Origin: Diadophis punctatus similis
Lineage: Eukaryota; Chordata; Lepidosauria; Squamata; Dipsadidae
Length of the DNA stretch: 64,000 nt
Reading direction: 5' to 3'
Assembly (NCBI GenBank): GCA_023053685.1
Contig: JALIGW010000059.1
Location: 3,295,501 to 3,359,500 of the forward strand
The translations under genes were made by a program, and so were the position numbers. Shown here one piece after another: positions 52,834 to 64,000 of this stretch. How positions within the stretch are numbered: the first letter of the stretch is position 1; every line of letters begins with the position of its first letter. The notes under the pieces were generated by a model. It saw only the letters and a program-made list of their open reading frames with translations. It did no database searches and had not been told where the DNA came from.

Positions 52834-53808
52834 ATGAGCGAGCCGGAGATTGGGGCCGGGTCCCCCGACGCTGAGTGTGGAAACAGAAGCGGAGGGGGAC
52901 CGGACTATCTTATCCGGCTCAGTATGAATGGTATGGATGACCTGCAGGGAGGGATGAAGACCAGCATGGAGGGGGAGGGGATCTCGGGGGGGTGTGTGTG
53001 GAGAGCCGGAATATTTCAGTCATGATGGGGAGAGGTAGGTATAGCGGGAGCAGAGAGGCGGGCCGCTCTCGGGGAATAAGACCTCGCTGGCTACAAGCGA
53101 TCCCTTGTTCCGGCCCCTCCGATGTGGTTCCATCTTGCTCAACCCGAGTACCTGATGACCAGGGTTTGCAGGGCCCTGGGCTCAGGATGATGCTGTTGAA
53201 TGCCAGGTCAATTGTCAACAAAGCCCCCCTGATTCGTGATTTAATCACTGACGGGGGGTGGAGCTGGCATGCATAACTGAGACCTGGCTGGGCCAGGAAG
53301 GGGGAGTAGCCCTCTCCGAGATATGCCCAGACGGGTTCTCAGTGCTGCATCATCCACGACCCCAGGGAAGGGGGGGGAGGAGTGGCTATTATAACGCGCT
53401 GGAATCTGCATCCTCGTAGGATCCCTGGCCGGAGATTGTCGGGTGTAACACGCTCCTTCTGAAGTTGGACTTAGGGGTTCAGGTGGGCCTTTTGTTAGCG
53501 TACCTGCCTCCCAGCTACGTTACTAAGGCCCTGCCTGAGCTGCTTGAGGCAGTAGCCGGCTTGGCAGTTGAGTTCCCCAGGCTTATGGTGCTGGGGGACT
53601 TTAACCTGCCTTTGGCGGGCGAAACCTCTGGTGCAGCTCAGGAGTTCATGGATTCCATGACAACCATGGACCTGACCCAAGTAATCCAGGGTCTGACTCA
53701 TGAGGGAGGCCACACGCTTGACCTAGTGTTTCTTTCGGGGCAGTGGAGAGATGATCTGAAATTAGGGGATATAGTCACCACCCCGTTGTCGTGGTCAGAT
53801 CATTTCCT
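52834..53808 (+). pseudogene. L2-e ORF2: N-terminus and endonuclease
   Basis: Same leader as L2-c (MSEPEIGAGSPDAECGNRSG), then frameshifts near 53000, 53260 and 53350. The endonuclease reads LLNARSIVNKAPLIRDLI, TETWLG and MVLGDFNLPLAG, and continues HTLDLVFLSGQWRDD to PLSWSDHF, where L1-C inserted. This copy keeps the segment deleted in L2-c. Confidence 0.9.
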
Positions 53809-53956
53809 TTTTTTTTAATAAAATATTTTTATTGAATTATTAAAACATTAAATACAAAACATACATATACATTTATGTTCTTCATTCCTGAGACATCGGT
53901 TTAACGTCAATCTACATACATATTTTTCTATATAATTCTATATATAATATTTACAA

Positions 53957-55461
53957 TCATTCAGACATTTTCTTATTCTTTCTGATTTCTAACCAATTGT
54001 AAAATTTATCCCACACTGCGTAAAATTCTTTCTCATCTCGATTTTGTAATTCTAGTGTTAGTTTTGACATTTCTGCACAATCCATTATTTTTTTTAATAT
54101 CATATTCTCCGTTGGGGGTTTTTCATCTTTCCATGTTTGGGCGTAAGTTATTCTGGCAGCGGTTAGGGCATGTATTATCAAATATTGGTTCTCTTTCGTC
54201 TGTTGCCCTCTGATAATACCCAATAAAAATGTTTCAGGTTTAAATTCCATTTCAGTGTCTATTATCTCTTGTAACCATGTCCTAATCATGCTCCAGTATC
54301 CTCTTGCTATCGGACACGACCACCACATGTGGTAATATGTGTCATGTACTTGTTTACACTTCCAGCATCTTGGGTTCATATTAGCATATATTTTGGCGAT
54401 TCTAGCTGGAGCTAGATGCCAGCGATAGAACATTTTATGTAAGTTTTCTTCATATGATGTTGAGAGGGTTAGTTTGTAATTTATCTTCCATAATTTTTCC
54501 CAATCGTCTAATTGGATAATGTAGCCAAAATTTTTCATCCATGCGATCATGTTTTCTTTAACTGTTTCTTCAAAATTATCAAATTTTAGTAAGTGATTGT
54601 ACATTTTAGTTATAAGTTTATTTTCAGATCCCACTAATATTTTATCTGTTGTGTTTTGTTCTTTGTTTATACCAAATTCTTCCATGTCTTTTTTGTATCT
54701 GTTTTGTATTTGAAGATAAGGCCACCAATCTATGTCAATTCCTTCTTCCTTTAGTTTTTCCCTGGACTTTAAGTTTCCATCTTTGTCTAATAGTTCATTG
54801 TAGTTTCTCATTTTCGATCTTTCCAATGTATTGGGATGGATAATGGCTTCCATTGTGGATAATCAACGGGGTATCTCAATGTAATATTTGTTTTTAATTT
54901 TCCTCCAGGTGTTTAATAATACGGCTCTTATCGCATGGGTTTGGAAGTGTGAATGCTTAATATTCTTTTTTTCCCATAAATGGGCGTGCCAACCTTCCTG
55001 AATGTTGTGGCCCTCTAGTGTTAATATTCTATGGTTTTTTAAAACAATCCAATCCTTTATCCAAAGTAAAATTGCTGATTTGTAATATATCTCCAGGTCA
55101 GGGAGTCCAAAACCTCCTCTGAGTCTACTATCTTGTAATGCTTTGAATTTTATTCTTGGTTTTTTTCCAGACCATATGAATTTAGATATTATTTTGTTTA
55201 TTTCTCCAAAAAAAAATTGTCTAATTTTATGGGTACTGTTTGGAATATATATAACCATCTGGGTAGAATATTCATTTTTATGGCAGCAATTTTCCCTGTA
55301 AATGATAGCTGCATCTTTCCCCATCTATCCAAATCCTCTTTTGTTTTATGTAGTAGTTTGGTGTAGTTATCTTCTTTGAGAGATGAGTGTCTGGCAGTAA
55401 TCCAGATTCCTAAGTATTTAATTTTTTTAGTTATCTGCAAGCCTGTTTTTTCTGTTAATTC
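53957..55461 (-). pseudogene. L1-C ORF2, C-terminal half after RT
   Basis: Begins after L2-d with ELTEKTGLQITKKIKYLGIW, then KFIWSGKKPRIKFKALQDSR and, after frameshifts near 55200 and 54860, the C-terminal domain MFYRWHLAPARIAKIYANMN with the Cys motif CWKCKQVHDTYYHMWWSC. It ends at the stop at 53957, followed by a 3'UTR of about 140 bp. Confidence 0.93.
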
Positions 55462-55462
55462 T

Positions 55463-55463
55463 T

Positions 55464-55562
<99 letters not shown>

Positions 55563-55564
55563 TT
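55463..55564. repeat. (TTTA)n microsatellite at the L2-d tail
   Basis: About 25 units without interruption, the longest tetranucleotide array here, grown from the L2 tail. Confidence 0.97.
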
Positions 55565-55723
55565 GTTCTTCTATGCCGCCCTACTCCCGAGGGACTCAGG
55601 GCGGCGTACAACAATTGTAAGAACATTAATAATAAGCAATAGTTTAAAAACAACGGTTAAAAGATATATAAAAGTTAAAAAATGTTCACAATCAGTCATA
55701 CCAAGGGGGGAATTCAGATGGAT

Positions 55724-58088
55724 TTAGTCTTTCCCCCCTGCCTGCAGGAAGAGCCATGTCTTGACGGCTTTCCAGAAGGCCAGCAGAGTGGGGATAGTTC
55801 GGGTCTCTGGGGGAAGTTGGTTCCAGAGCGCGGGGCCCCCCACAGAGAAGGCCCTCCCCCTAGGGCCCGCCAATTGGCATTGTTTGGCTGACGGGACCTG
55901 GAGGAGGCCCACTCTGTGGGCCCTAACCGGTCGGAGGGACGTATGAGGCAGAATGCGGTCCCGAAGGTAGCCTGGTCCTAGGCCATGTAGGGCTTTAAAG
56001 ATGATGATCAACACCTTGAATTGTACCCGGAGACCGATGGGCAGCCAATGCAGCTGGCGGAGTATAGGTGTCACGTGGGTGTACCTTGGCACACCCACCA
56101 CAGCACGCGCAGCTGCATTTTGCACCAACTGAAGTCTCCGAATACTCCTCAAGGGTAGCCCCATGTAGAGCGCATTGCAGTAGTCCAAACGAGAGGTGAC
56201 AAGGGCGTGAGTGACCGTGAGTAGAGCCTCCTTCTCCAAGTATGGCCGCAATTGGTGCACCAGGCAAACCTGTGCATAGGCCCCCCTAGCCACAGCTGTA
56301 AGGTGTTGCTCTAATTTTAGCTGTGGGTCTAGGAGGACCCCCAAATTGCGGACCTGTTCTGAGGGAGTTAATTTCACTCCCTCCAGAACCAAGGAGGGAC
56401 CGTTGTCTTGGTCCTTAGGAGGCAATATCCAAAGCCACTCAGTCTTGTCGGGGTTGAGTCTGAGTCTGTTTCTCCCCATCCAGGTCCTAACGTCGTCCAG
56501 GCATCGGCACATTACATCAGCTGCCTCACTGAATTGAGACGGGGTGGTGATGTACAGCTGGGTGTCGTCAGCGTACTGATGGAAACTCACCCCATGTCTC
56601 CGGATGATCTCCCCCAGCGGTTTCATGTAGATGTTAAACAGGATGGGCGAGAGAACCGAACCCTGAGGCACCCCGCATAACAGGGGCCTAGGGGACGATC
56701 TCTGCCCACCTGTTAACACTGACTGCGTCCTATCGGTGAGATAAGAGGAGAACCACCGCAGGACGGTGCCTCCCACTCCCAACTCACCGAGACGACGCAG
56801 AAGGATACCATGGTCGTTGGTATCGAAAGCCGCTGAGAGGTCAAGTAGCACCAGGATGGAGGAATTTCCACCATCCCGGGCTCGCCAGAGATCATCCATC
56901 AGGGCGACCAAGGCAGTTTCAGTACTGAAGCCGCGCCTGAAACCCGACTGATAGGAGTCTAGATGGTCCGTTTCCTCCAATAGTCGCAGAAGCTGAGTAG
57001 CCACCACCTTCTCCACAGCTTTCCCTAAAAAAGGTAAGTTGGAGACCGGACGAAAGTTCTTCAAGTCCGCTGGGTCCAGGGAAGGCTTCTTCAGGAGGGG
57101 TCTAACCACCGCAACTTTTAACGGCTGCGGTACAGATCCCTCCGTCAAAGAAGTGATGACCACTGCCTGGATCCAGCCTCGTGCCACCTCTCTGCTGGCG
57201 GAAACCAACCAGGAGGGGCACGGGTCCAATAAACAGGTGGAGGCACCCATCGCTCCCACGGCTCTGTCCACGTCTTCCGGAGAAACAGGCCCAAACTCCT
57301 CCCACAACGGTGGACTAAGACTTGCCCCTGTCATCTCAATGGACTCTGCCCAGCCGGAGTCCAGATTTGACCGAATCTGAGCGACTTTATCCGACAGAAA
57401 CTGCGCGAATTCCTCAGCTCTACCTTGCAAGTGTTCCTCGCTTCCCCCTTTAGCAAGGAGGGAGCGAGTCACCCTAAACAAGGCGGCTGGGCGAGAATCT
57501 GCGGACGCAATAAGAGTGGAAAAATGAGATCGTTTTTCTGCCCTTATCGCCACTAAATAAGACTTGATGTAGGTTCTTAATAGTGTTCGGTCAGGCTCGG
57601 TTTTGCTGGCTGTCCAGCAGCGTTCTAGACGTCTCTTTTGGCGTTTCATCTCCCGGAGCTCCTCGGTAAACCAGGGAGCCTTCCGGGATCCACTGCCGTG
57701 GAGAGGTCACCTAGGCGCAATCCGGTCTAATGCCGCTGATGCTGCGGTGTTCCATGCAGACACCAGGGAATCAGCCGAATTGTGTACCAGGGTTTCAGGT
57801 ATTTCCCCAAGTTCCCTTTGGAATCCTTCTGGCTTCATTAGGTGCCTGGGGTGGAAGCACCTAGTCGGTCCCGCCTCCCTGCGGGGGAGGAGTGGGGCTG
57901 CAAAATCCAACCTCAGTAGGAAATGATCTGACCATGACAGTGGGGTGGTGACTATATCCCTTATCTTCAAATCATCTCTCCACTGCCCCGAAAGAAACAC
58001 AAGGTCAAGCGTGTGACCCCCCTCATGAGTCGGACCCTGGATTACTTGGGTCAGGTCCATGGTTGTCATGGAATCCATGAACTCCTGA
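55724..58088 (-). pseudogene. L2-d ORF2: endonuclease end and complete RT
   Basis: A 641-codon open frame (57649-55724) holds KMKRQKRRLERCW-type linker, FRPVSNLPFLGKAVEKVVA, LLDLSAAFDTNDHGILL, GVPQGSVLSPILF, FHQYADDTQLYI and the whole C-terminus. The endonuclease end (58078-57707; HTLDLVFLSGQWRDD, PLSWSDHFLLRLDF) is in another frame after a frameshift near 57700. Apart from that lesion and the truncation it is undamaged. Confidence 0.93.
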
Positions 58089-58104
58089 GCTATCCCAGGA
58101 TAGC

Positions 58105-60356
58105 TGAATTTATCTGATTTTGGGTGCAGTTCTTGGTCAATATTTTTGTTTTGTCTTTATTTATTTTTAATCCTGCCACTTTTCCAAATGCTTCTATATC
58201 CTTTAGTAGTTTCATTGCTGATTCTATTGCGTTTTCTAGAAAAAACACCAGGTCATCCGCAAATGCCTGGGTTTTGTAGCTTTCCGTTTTTATTTTGGTT
58301 CCTTTTATGTCATCATTATTTCTTATTTGATTTAACAATATTTCAATTGATAATATAAATAACAGAGGTGATATCGGGCAACCTTGCCTTACTCCTTTGG
58401 CAATACTAAATTTATCCGTCATGTCACCATTTATCATTACCCTAGCGTTTTGTTTTGTGTATATTGCATCTATCATTTTTCAAATTTGGGGCCAAATTTC
58501 ATACTTTTTAGTTGATATTTGAAGAAATCCCAATTTAAATTGTCGAAGGCTTTTTGTGCATCCAAAAATACCATAGCCATCTGCTTGTCACTGTGATTTT
58601 TGTAATATTCTAGTATATCCAAAACTATCCTTGTATTATATCTGATTTGTCTAGATGGCAAAAATCCGTTCTGGTCTGAGTTTATAATTTTATTTAGTAT
58701 TATTTTTAGTCTTTCAGCCATAATTGACATGAATATTTTGTAGTCAACGTTCAATAGGGATATGGGTCTGTAGTTTTTGATTTGTTTTGGGTCTGTTTCC
58801 TCTTTATATATTAATGTAATATAGGCTTCGTCCCAAGATGCTGGAAATTTCACTTTTTGTAAAGTATCATTACATACTTCTAATAATAGATCTCCTGTTA
58901 TTTCAAGTGTTGTTGTATAGAACTCTCCTGGTAGTCCATCAGGCCCTGGTGTCTTATTGCTCTTCTGTTTCATGTCTGCCTTTTTAGTTCCTCTTGTGTT
59001 ATATCTCTATTTAATGTTTCTCTGCTTTCTTCATCTATTGGATTTAAATTATTTTTCCTTAGAAAACTAACTATTTCATCTTTTTTTATTTTGTCTTCGG
59101 CGTATAGTTCTTTATAATACTCTAATATAATCTCTTTTTTCTTTTCCATGCAATGCTGTATCTTCTTATCTTTACCTTCTAATTGCTGTATCATTTTTTT
59201 CTCTCTTTCCTTTTTCAATCTATAGGAAAGCCATCTACTTGGCTTGTTTGCATTTTTGAAAAAATCTTGTTTTGCAAGTCTTATTTTCCTGGCTGTCTCC
59301 TCTTGTTCCAACAAATTTAATTTATGTTTCGCTAAGTCTTTTTCTTCTTTAATTTTTTTATTTTGAGTATCATTTTGTAGCTCTCTCTAATTGTTTCAAA
59401 TTTTCTAATAGTGATTTCTGTTGCCTATTTTTTTCTTTATTTTTCCTAGCTACATATGCTATTGCTACTCCCCTTTGATACGCTTTTGCCGTATCCCACA
59501 GATTCTGTAATGTGGAGTCCTGATTTTTATTTACTTTAATAAAAATTTCCATTTCTTTCTTAAGCTGATTTATAAACTCTTTCTCCTTTAATATTTGTGT
59601 GTTTAGCATCCATCTTCTAAAGAATTTTTTATTTTTCCCTTTCCAAGTTATTTTTAAAGGATTGTGATCAGCCCATTCATTTGTGCCTATTTCTATTGAA
59701 TCAATCAAATTTTCTATTTCTTTGTTTGCCCAGGCCATGTCGATCCTAGACCAGGACCTATGTGGATTAGAGTAAAATGTATAGTCTTCAATATCTAAGT
59801 TTTGTTCCCTCCAACAGTCTCTTAGATTTAGTTCATGACACATTTCATGGAAAGATTTTGGCAAAGTTATTTTCTTCTTCCGTACATTTTTATTATCAGT
59901 TTTATAATCCCTTTTCACATCAACAATTCCGTTATAGTCACCCAATACACAAATGTTTCCAATACCTATCTCCGCTATTTTTTGGTGTAGGTTAAGATAA
60001 AAAAAATTCTGTTCTTTATTTGGGGCATATATCACTACCAGTAAGGTTTCTATATGATGAATTTTAATCGAGATCATTAAAATTCTCCCTTTGTCATCTG
60101 CATATATCTTTTTTGCTTTCAGATGTTTCTTAACATATACAGGTATGCCTCTCTTTTTCTTCTTTGACAGTGTCGTGAATAGTTCACCTAATTTTTCTTG
60201 TTCTAAGTCTTTTTCATTCTGTTTTGAGATGTGGACTTCTTGCAAGCAAATTATATCAGTTTTCTGTTTTTGTAGTTTGGCAAAAATCAATTTCCTTTTA
60301 ATGTGTGAATTTAAACCATTGATATTTATTGATAGCAAGCTTGTGGATTCTTCCAT
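58105..60356 (-). pseudogene. L1-C ORF2: endonuclease and RT
   Basis: Starts at ATG 60356 (MEESTSLLSININGLNSHIK). Endonuclease landmarks are IICLQEVHI, LGDYNGIVD (normally GDFN), SWSRIDMAWANK and EWADHNPLKI, all in one 328-codon frame. After frameshifts near 59370 and 58970 come RT blocks NKTPGPDGLPGEFY, YRPISLLNVDYKIF, FLDAQKAFDNLNW, GVRQGCPISPLLF and AFADDLVFFLEN. L2-d then splits the ORF. Confidence 0.93.
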
Positions 60357-60381
60357 TTTTTGTTATGTGTGCATTTGTCTC

Positions 60382-61465
60382 CTACTTGTGTGTCTGTCTC
60401 CTATTAATTCTATTTTCTCTTTGTGCTCTAGTTCTTATTCCTTCTGTTTCTTGGAGTTCTTTTTCTTCACTAGTTTCCTCCTGTCTTAGCAGATTTTCCT
60501 CAGATGTCTGTTCTTCCTGACTTCTACTATCTAGATCTTCCCCCTCCAATATTATAAATTGTTCATAAAATTCTTGTGCCATATCTACATTATCTATTTT
60601 AAGTTTTCTACCTTGCCAAGAGATAAGCATTCCTTCTGGGACCAACCACTTGAACAGAACCTTTCTTTTGTTTAATTGTGATGCTAAAGCATGGTAATCC
60701 CTCCTATGGTCTCTTAATCTTTTCGGTACTTGCTTTAAAATCCAAATTTCCTTGCCTTTATAAATTATAGTTTCATCTCTTGTTGCCTTGAGTATTTCAT
60801 TTCTAATGTCTCTTCTGGTGAATCTGATGTGTACCTCTCTAGGTAATTTGTTTCTCTGGGCAAAATTAGTATGTACTCTGTATATTTCGTCTAAACCATT
60901 TTGTACTTCTTGTTTATCTTTTTGTGTGATTTCCTGGATTATTTCTATCATTGTTGCTCCTAAATCCTCATCCTTATTTTCTGTTACATTTTGAAAGCGT
61001 AAGTAAAACGCAGCTTTATCGATTTCTAGGTTAATGATTGACTCTTCTAATTCCCTATTGATCTTAATTAGTTTTAAGTCAACTGTTTCAACCTTCTTTT
61101 CTGTTTGTTCTGTTCTTACTTCTATCAGATTTATTTGTTTTTCATTTTTTTTCTATCACTTGTTGAATAGCACCTATTTTATTGTCAACCTTTTGTATAT
61201 CCTCTCTCATGGTTTCATAGTTCCTGTCACTTTTCTCCTGCATCTTCAGCATTGTTTCTTGTATTGCCTATAGTGTTACTTGCACTGTTTGCATGTTGGC
61301 CTGATTGCTAGCTTTTTCTGCGCTTAACATACTCTCAATAGACCTCTGACCAGAGGGAGATGCCATTGGTAAGGTCGGATTTGATGTTGGGTTTTTTGCT
61401 AATTTTTGAATGGTCGTTGTGGTTGACATTTTAAGTATATTATAAAGATCTTTCAGATCTACCAT
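60382..61465 (-). pseudogene. L1-C ORF1
   Basis: N-terminus at 61465-61268 (KMSTTTTIQKLAKNPTS, Ser/Thr-rich as in L1-B), coiled-coil region with stops or frameshifts around 61268-60950, then a clean C-terminal part (60951-60382) with VYRVHT-like YRVHTNFAQRN, KLPREVHIRF, FKWLVPEGMLISWQGRKLKI and a Glu-rich tail. Spacing to ORF2 is 25 bp. Confidence 0.9.
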
Positions 61466-62998
61466 TCATCAAGCCTTATTCACTCTGATTTGTTTTTTTG
61501 TTTTAAGCTTCAAATTATCAACCTTTTAAACTATTACACAATTATCCAAATTAATCAAGTATCTAATCAATTAATTAATGTATTAATCAGTTATTCAATC
61601 TATATATAGGGAATATATCTATCACACTATCAATCAAAGTATATCTTATCTATTACACAATTTCTAAAGGAGTTAGTTCACAATGTACCAAGTATATAAT
61701 TCAGAAATTAACGATATTGCTAACAACACTAATATATGATATATAATACGTGTAGTCTTACTCTTTATCCACTATTCAAGTTTTTATATGCAATTCATAC
61801 AGTTGTAAAGTATTTATATAATAAAATTCTTAAATTCTTCAACTATTTATTCTTATCCCTTCTGAGTCTTTACTTAATTTCAATTATAAGTTCTTCTATT
61901 TTTTTTCTGTTCTCTTATCTTTTTTTTACTTAATTTAGCTTAGTTTTAATTTTAACTTGTATTATAATAATGGTAATGTAATAATATAATATGGTTAATA
62001 CTACTATATAATACTATATTTCAAGAATATGATCTTCTTAGTAGAGTCCTTAGAAAAGTCCTTAAAGAAAGTTACTTGTATCTTCTTAACACAGTCTCTG
62101 TTTCACCAGTCTCTCCGCTTGAGGGTAGTAATTAAGGTGTTATTACTGCTAATCACAACAGTCCGTTGTAATTATAGGCTCTGTCTTCTTGTATTTAGTT
62201 CCAATTCTCTTTGAAAGTTCTCAAAGTATTCCACATTAATAATCAAAAGTATTTTCCCCCCAAGCTCTAAAGTCATTCCTTTCTTTTCCAGATGCAATCT
62301 TTTTACTTTCGTTATTGTATCTCAAATCCTTAGTCCCTGATAGATTTTGGAAAGTTTGTATCTATCGGTTGTATCGTTCTCCCTCTGTTCACATAAACAA
62401 ACTGTCAAAATCTTGCTTTTTTATTCTTATCATTTTGTTACTCCTTTGGTCTTTTGTCTCAACTCCGTCCTCACACTTTTATATGTATTTTCATCTGGGT
62501 CCCCCTTCCATGTACCTTTTGTTGTCTCCCTTCCGCAGTGTCCTCTTATCATTGTTGCTCACACCGCCGGGTGGCCGCTATTTACGGGGTTATTTCCACT
62601 TTCTCTGAGTCCAACTCATGCACCTCGTAGTTTCTTATAATCCTCTCTTCATATACTGTTATAAACTAAGCACAGTGTAGGTTTTTTTAGCTTACCGATG
62701 TCTCAGTGTATAATTATATCTTGCTTCTTCCTCTGTTACATTGGGGCTGTCATGGCACTAGGGCAGCCATCGCGGAGATGACAGCGCTTCCTGATTTGAA
62801 GTCATAAAGCTTTCCCTGCTTCGCAACGGGTGGTTGCCTTCCACCACAATGCTCGCCAGGCTCTTTATAGGTTCATCCACCCCTCCAAGGTTGATGCGCC
62901 CTGAAAAAGGGCCTCTGATCTTCAGGAATTCAGGTTTCGGGGAGCGGAGCAGAGCTCTCCCTCAACCGCTCGCCGTGACTCCACCCCGGAAGTCCCCC
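61466..62998 (-). other. L1-C 5'UTR
   Basis: AT-rich near ORF1, turning GC-rich and CpG-containing at the 5' end (62740-62998), the usual place of the internal LINE promoter. The terminal 70 bases resemble 45190-45257 in L2-c. No tandem monomers seen. Confidence 0.75.
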
Positions 62999-63014
62999 GG
63001 TCAGATCATTTCCT

Positions 63015-63762
63015 ATTGAGGTTGGATTTCACAGCCCCACTCCTCCCCCGCAGGGAGGTGGGACCGACTAGGTGGTTCCACCCCAGGCGCCTAATGGAGT
63101 CGGAAGGATTCCAGAGGGAACTTGGGGAAGTACCTGAAACCCTGGTACACAATTCGTCTGAGTCCCTGGTGGCTGCTTGGAACACCGCAGCAGCAGGGGC
63201 ATTAGATCGGATTACGCCTTTGCAACCTCTCTGTGGCAGTAGATCCCGGAAAGCTCCCTGGTTTACCGAGGAGCTCTGGGAGATGAAGTGCCACAAGAGA
63301 CGTCTGGAGCGACGCTGGAGAGCTAGTAAAACCGAATCCGACCGAACACTTCTAAGAACTTTTATTAAGTCTTATCTAGTGGCGATAAGGGCGGCAAAAG
63401 GATCTCATTTTTCCGCTCTTATTGCATCCGCAGATTCTCGCCCAGCCGCCTTGTTTAGGGTGACTCGCTCCCTCCTTGCTAAAGGGGGGAGCGAGGAACA
63501 CTTGCAAGGTAGAGCTGAGGAATTTGCACAGTTTCTGACGGATAAAGTCGCTCAGATTCAGTCGAACCTGGACTCCGGCTGGTCAGAGCCCAGTGAGTTG
63601 ACAGGGGCAAGTCTTAGTCCAGCGTTGTGGGAAGAGTTTGAGCCAGCCACTCCTGATGACGTAGACAAGGCCATGGGTGCGATGAGCTCTTCCACCTGTT
63701 TATTGGACCCGTGCCCCTCCTGGCTGGTTTCGGCCAGCAGGGAGGTGGCACGTGGCTGGATC
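63015..63762 (+). pseudogene. L2-e LINE, segment 2: ORF2 linker
   Basis: Resumes exactly after the L1-C TSD with LLRLDFTAPLLPRREVGPT and runs open through KAPWFTEELWEMKCHKRRLE, LQGRAEEFAQFLTDKVAQIQ and CLLDPCPSWLVSASREVARG. L2 similarity stops after ARGWI at 63762, before the RT core, where another sequence begins. Confidence 0.93.
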
Positions 63763-64000
63763 CTGTCACGATGTGAATATTGCCAGTTGTGCAGATCTAC
63801 TGTTTCTTGTATTTATGGTCAAGCAGACATGTGATATGTTTTACTACGCATGGGTGCATTCCAGGAGTTAACTCCCATTCTTCCTTCTCTTTCTCCATTT
63901 TCTGCTGAAGGCAGACGTGACTTCATTAGTTGGAAAGATGTAGCTTATTAAGGGTCTATTTTTTATTACTTTTGTACTGAAATAAATATTTTGTTAATTA
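63763..64000 (+). mobile_element. Probable LTR interrupting L2-e, cut by window end
   Basis: A sharp switch from L2 to unrelated sequence that starts TGTCACGATGTGAATATTGC. TG at the border, mixed composition and a late AATAAA (63982) suggest the start of an LTR. No TSD can be tested as the other end is outside. It is not the same as family S or the gypsy LTRs here. Confidence 0.5.

Larger units (their letters stand above)
51800..53808 (+). mobile_element. L2-e LINE, segment 1 (5'UTR, endonuclease)
   Basis: Plus-strand L2 whose 5' border is not exactly placed (51740-51840). It includes about 1 kb upstream of ORF2 and the ORF2 N-terminus and endonuclease. It stops at the 16-bp TSD of L1-C (53793-53808) and continues at 63015. 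Confidence 0.88.
55462..58104 (-). mobile_element. L2-d: 5'-truncated L2 in L1-C
   Basis: Inserted between L1-C codons for QINS and ELTEK with no TSD and no loss of sequence: rejoining the flanks restores the frame. The 3' end is a 100-bp (TTTA)n tract (55463-55564). The 5' end lies in the endonuclease. The last 6 bases at the 5' junction (gatagc, + strand 58099-58104) are the complement of gctatc at 58089-58094, with a 4-base loop between, a fold-back as in L2-a. Confidence 0.92.
53809..62998 (-). mobile_element. L1-C: near full-length L1 LINE in L2-e
   Basis: A perfect 16-bp TSD, ggtcagatcatttcct (53793-53808, 62999-63014). The poly(A) is the T run at 53809-53817. Without L2-d it is about 6.5 kb, with a 1.5-kb 5'UTR, ORF1, ORF2 and 3'UTR, so it is the most complete L1 here. 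It is related to L1-A (shared MFYRWH, KCW and ITKKIKYLGI blocks) but separate. ORFs carry several frameshifts. Confidence 0.95.

Noticed and set aside
55376..55642. Frame with a LIYLFIY repeat that looks like a membrane protein
   Set aside because: Translation of the (TTTA)n microsatellite at the L2-d tail.

Overview
Vertebrate nuclear DNA, most likely from a squamate reptile (snake or lizard). The mix points that way: several LINE clades side by side (L1, L2, a Rex1/L2-like element, CR1), chromodomain Ty3/gypsy elements, Tc1 and hAT transposons, and tRNA-derived SINEs of the type common in squamates. Nothing looks prokaryotic. About 80% of the window is transposable-element sequence, much of it inserted into older elements. 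Because many insertions kept their target-site duplications (TSDs), the order of events can be read from the sequence.

Left stack (1-19190). A Tc1 remnant (18652-19190) abuts the poly(A) of an L1 (L1-A, + strand, 1-18651). L1-A ORF2 is split at 2025 by a 2-kb DNA transposon with a TA duplication, and at 5644 by a second L1-type element (L1-B, 5645-17565, 13-bp TSD). Deleting either insertion restores the ORF2 reading frame. L1-B has ORF1 but no ORF2. It was itself hit by two more TA-site transposons, a Tc1 element (which took an L2 and a solo LTR), and two hAT elements; a third hAT sits inside one of the TA-site transposons.

Host-gene region (19193-26812). A minus-strand gene resembling the zinc-finger regulator MAZ has a short first coding exon (24032-24067) in a CpG island with four CCAAT boxes, and a 90-bp second exon (20641-20730). 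The zinc-finger exons are not seen; if the gene is intact they lie beyond the left edge, so the left stack would be in an intron. Intron 1 holds a 342-bp near-perfect palindromic hAT element and a diverged tandem duplication. Upstream are a SINE, a CR1 end, a Rex-like 3' end and then an L2 (26813-28346).

Right stack (29738-64000). One chromodomain gypsy element (gypsy-A, minus strand) stretches from about 29738 to about 51800 in pieces. It is interrupted by a SINE, a second gypsy element (gypsy-B, 31697-37380, nearly identical LTRs), a solo LTR, a long L2 (L2-c, 38081-46231, itself carrying an uninterrupted Rex-like ORF), and an ORF1-only half-L1 (48873-51506). Beyond it another L2 (L2-e) was split by a near full-length L1 (L1-C, 53809-62998, 16-bp TSD), which in turn received an L2 (L2-d). 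The window ends inside an LTR-like sequence that cuts L2-e.

The most unusual signals are: two L2 insertions whose 5' ends carry short fold-back hairpins suggesting snap-back of the nascent cDNA; two different ORF1-only L1-derived elements; tandem 5'UTR modules in both L1-B and L2-c; and an inverted duplication abutting exactly at a transposon terminus.
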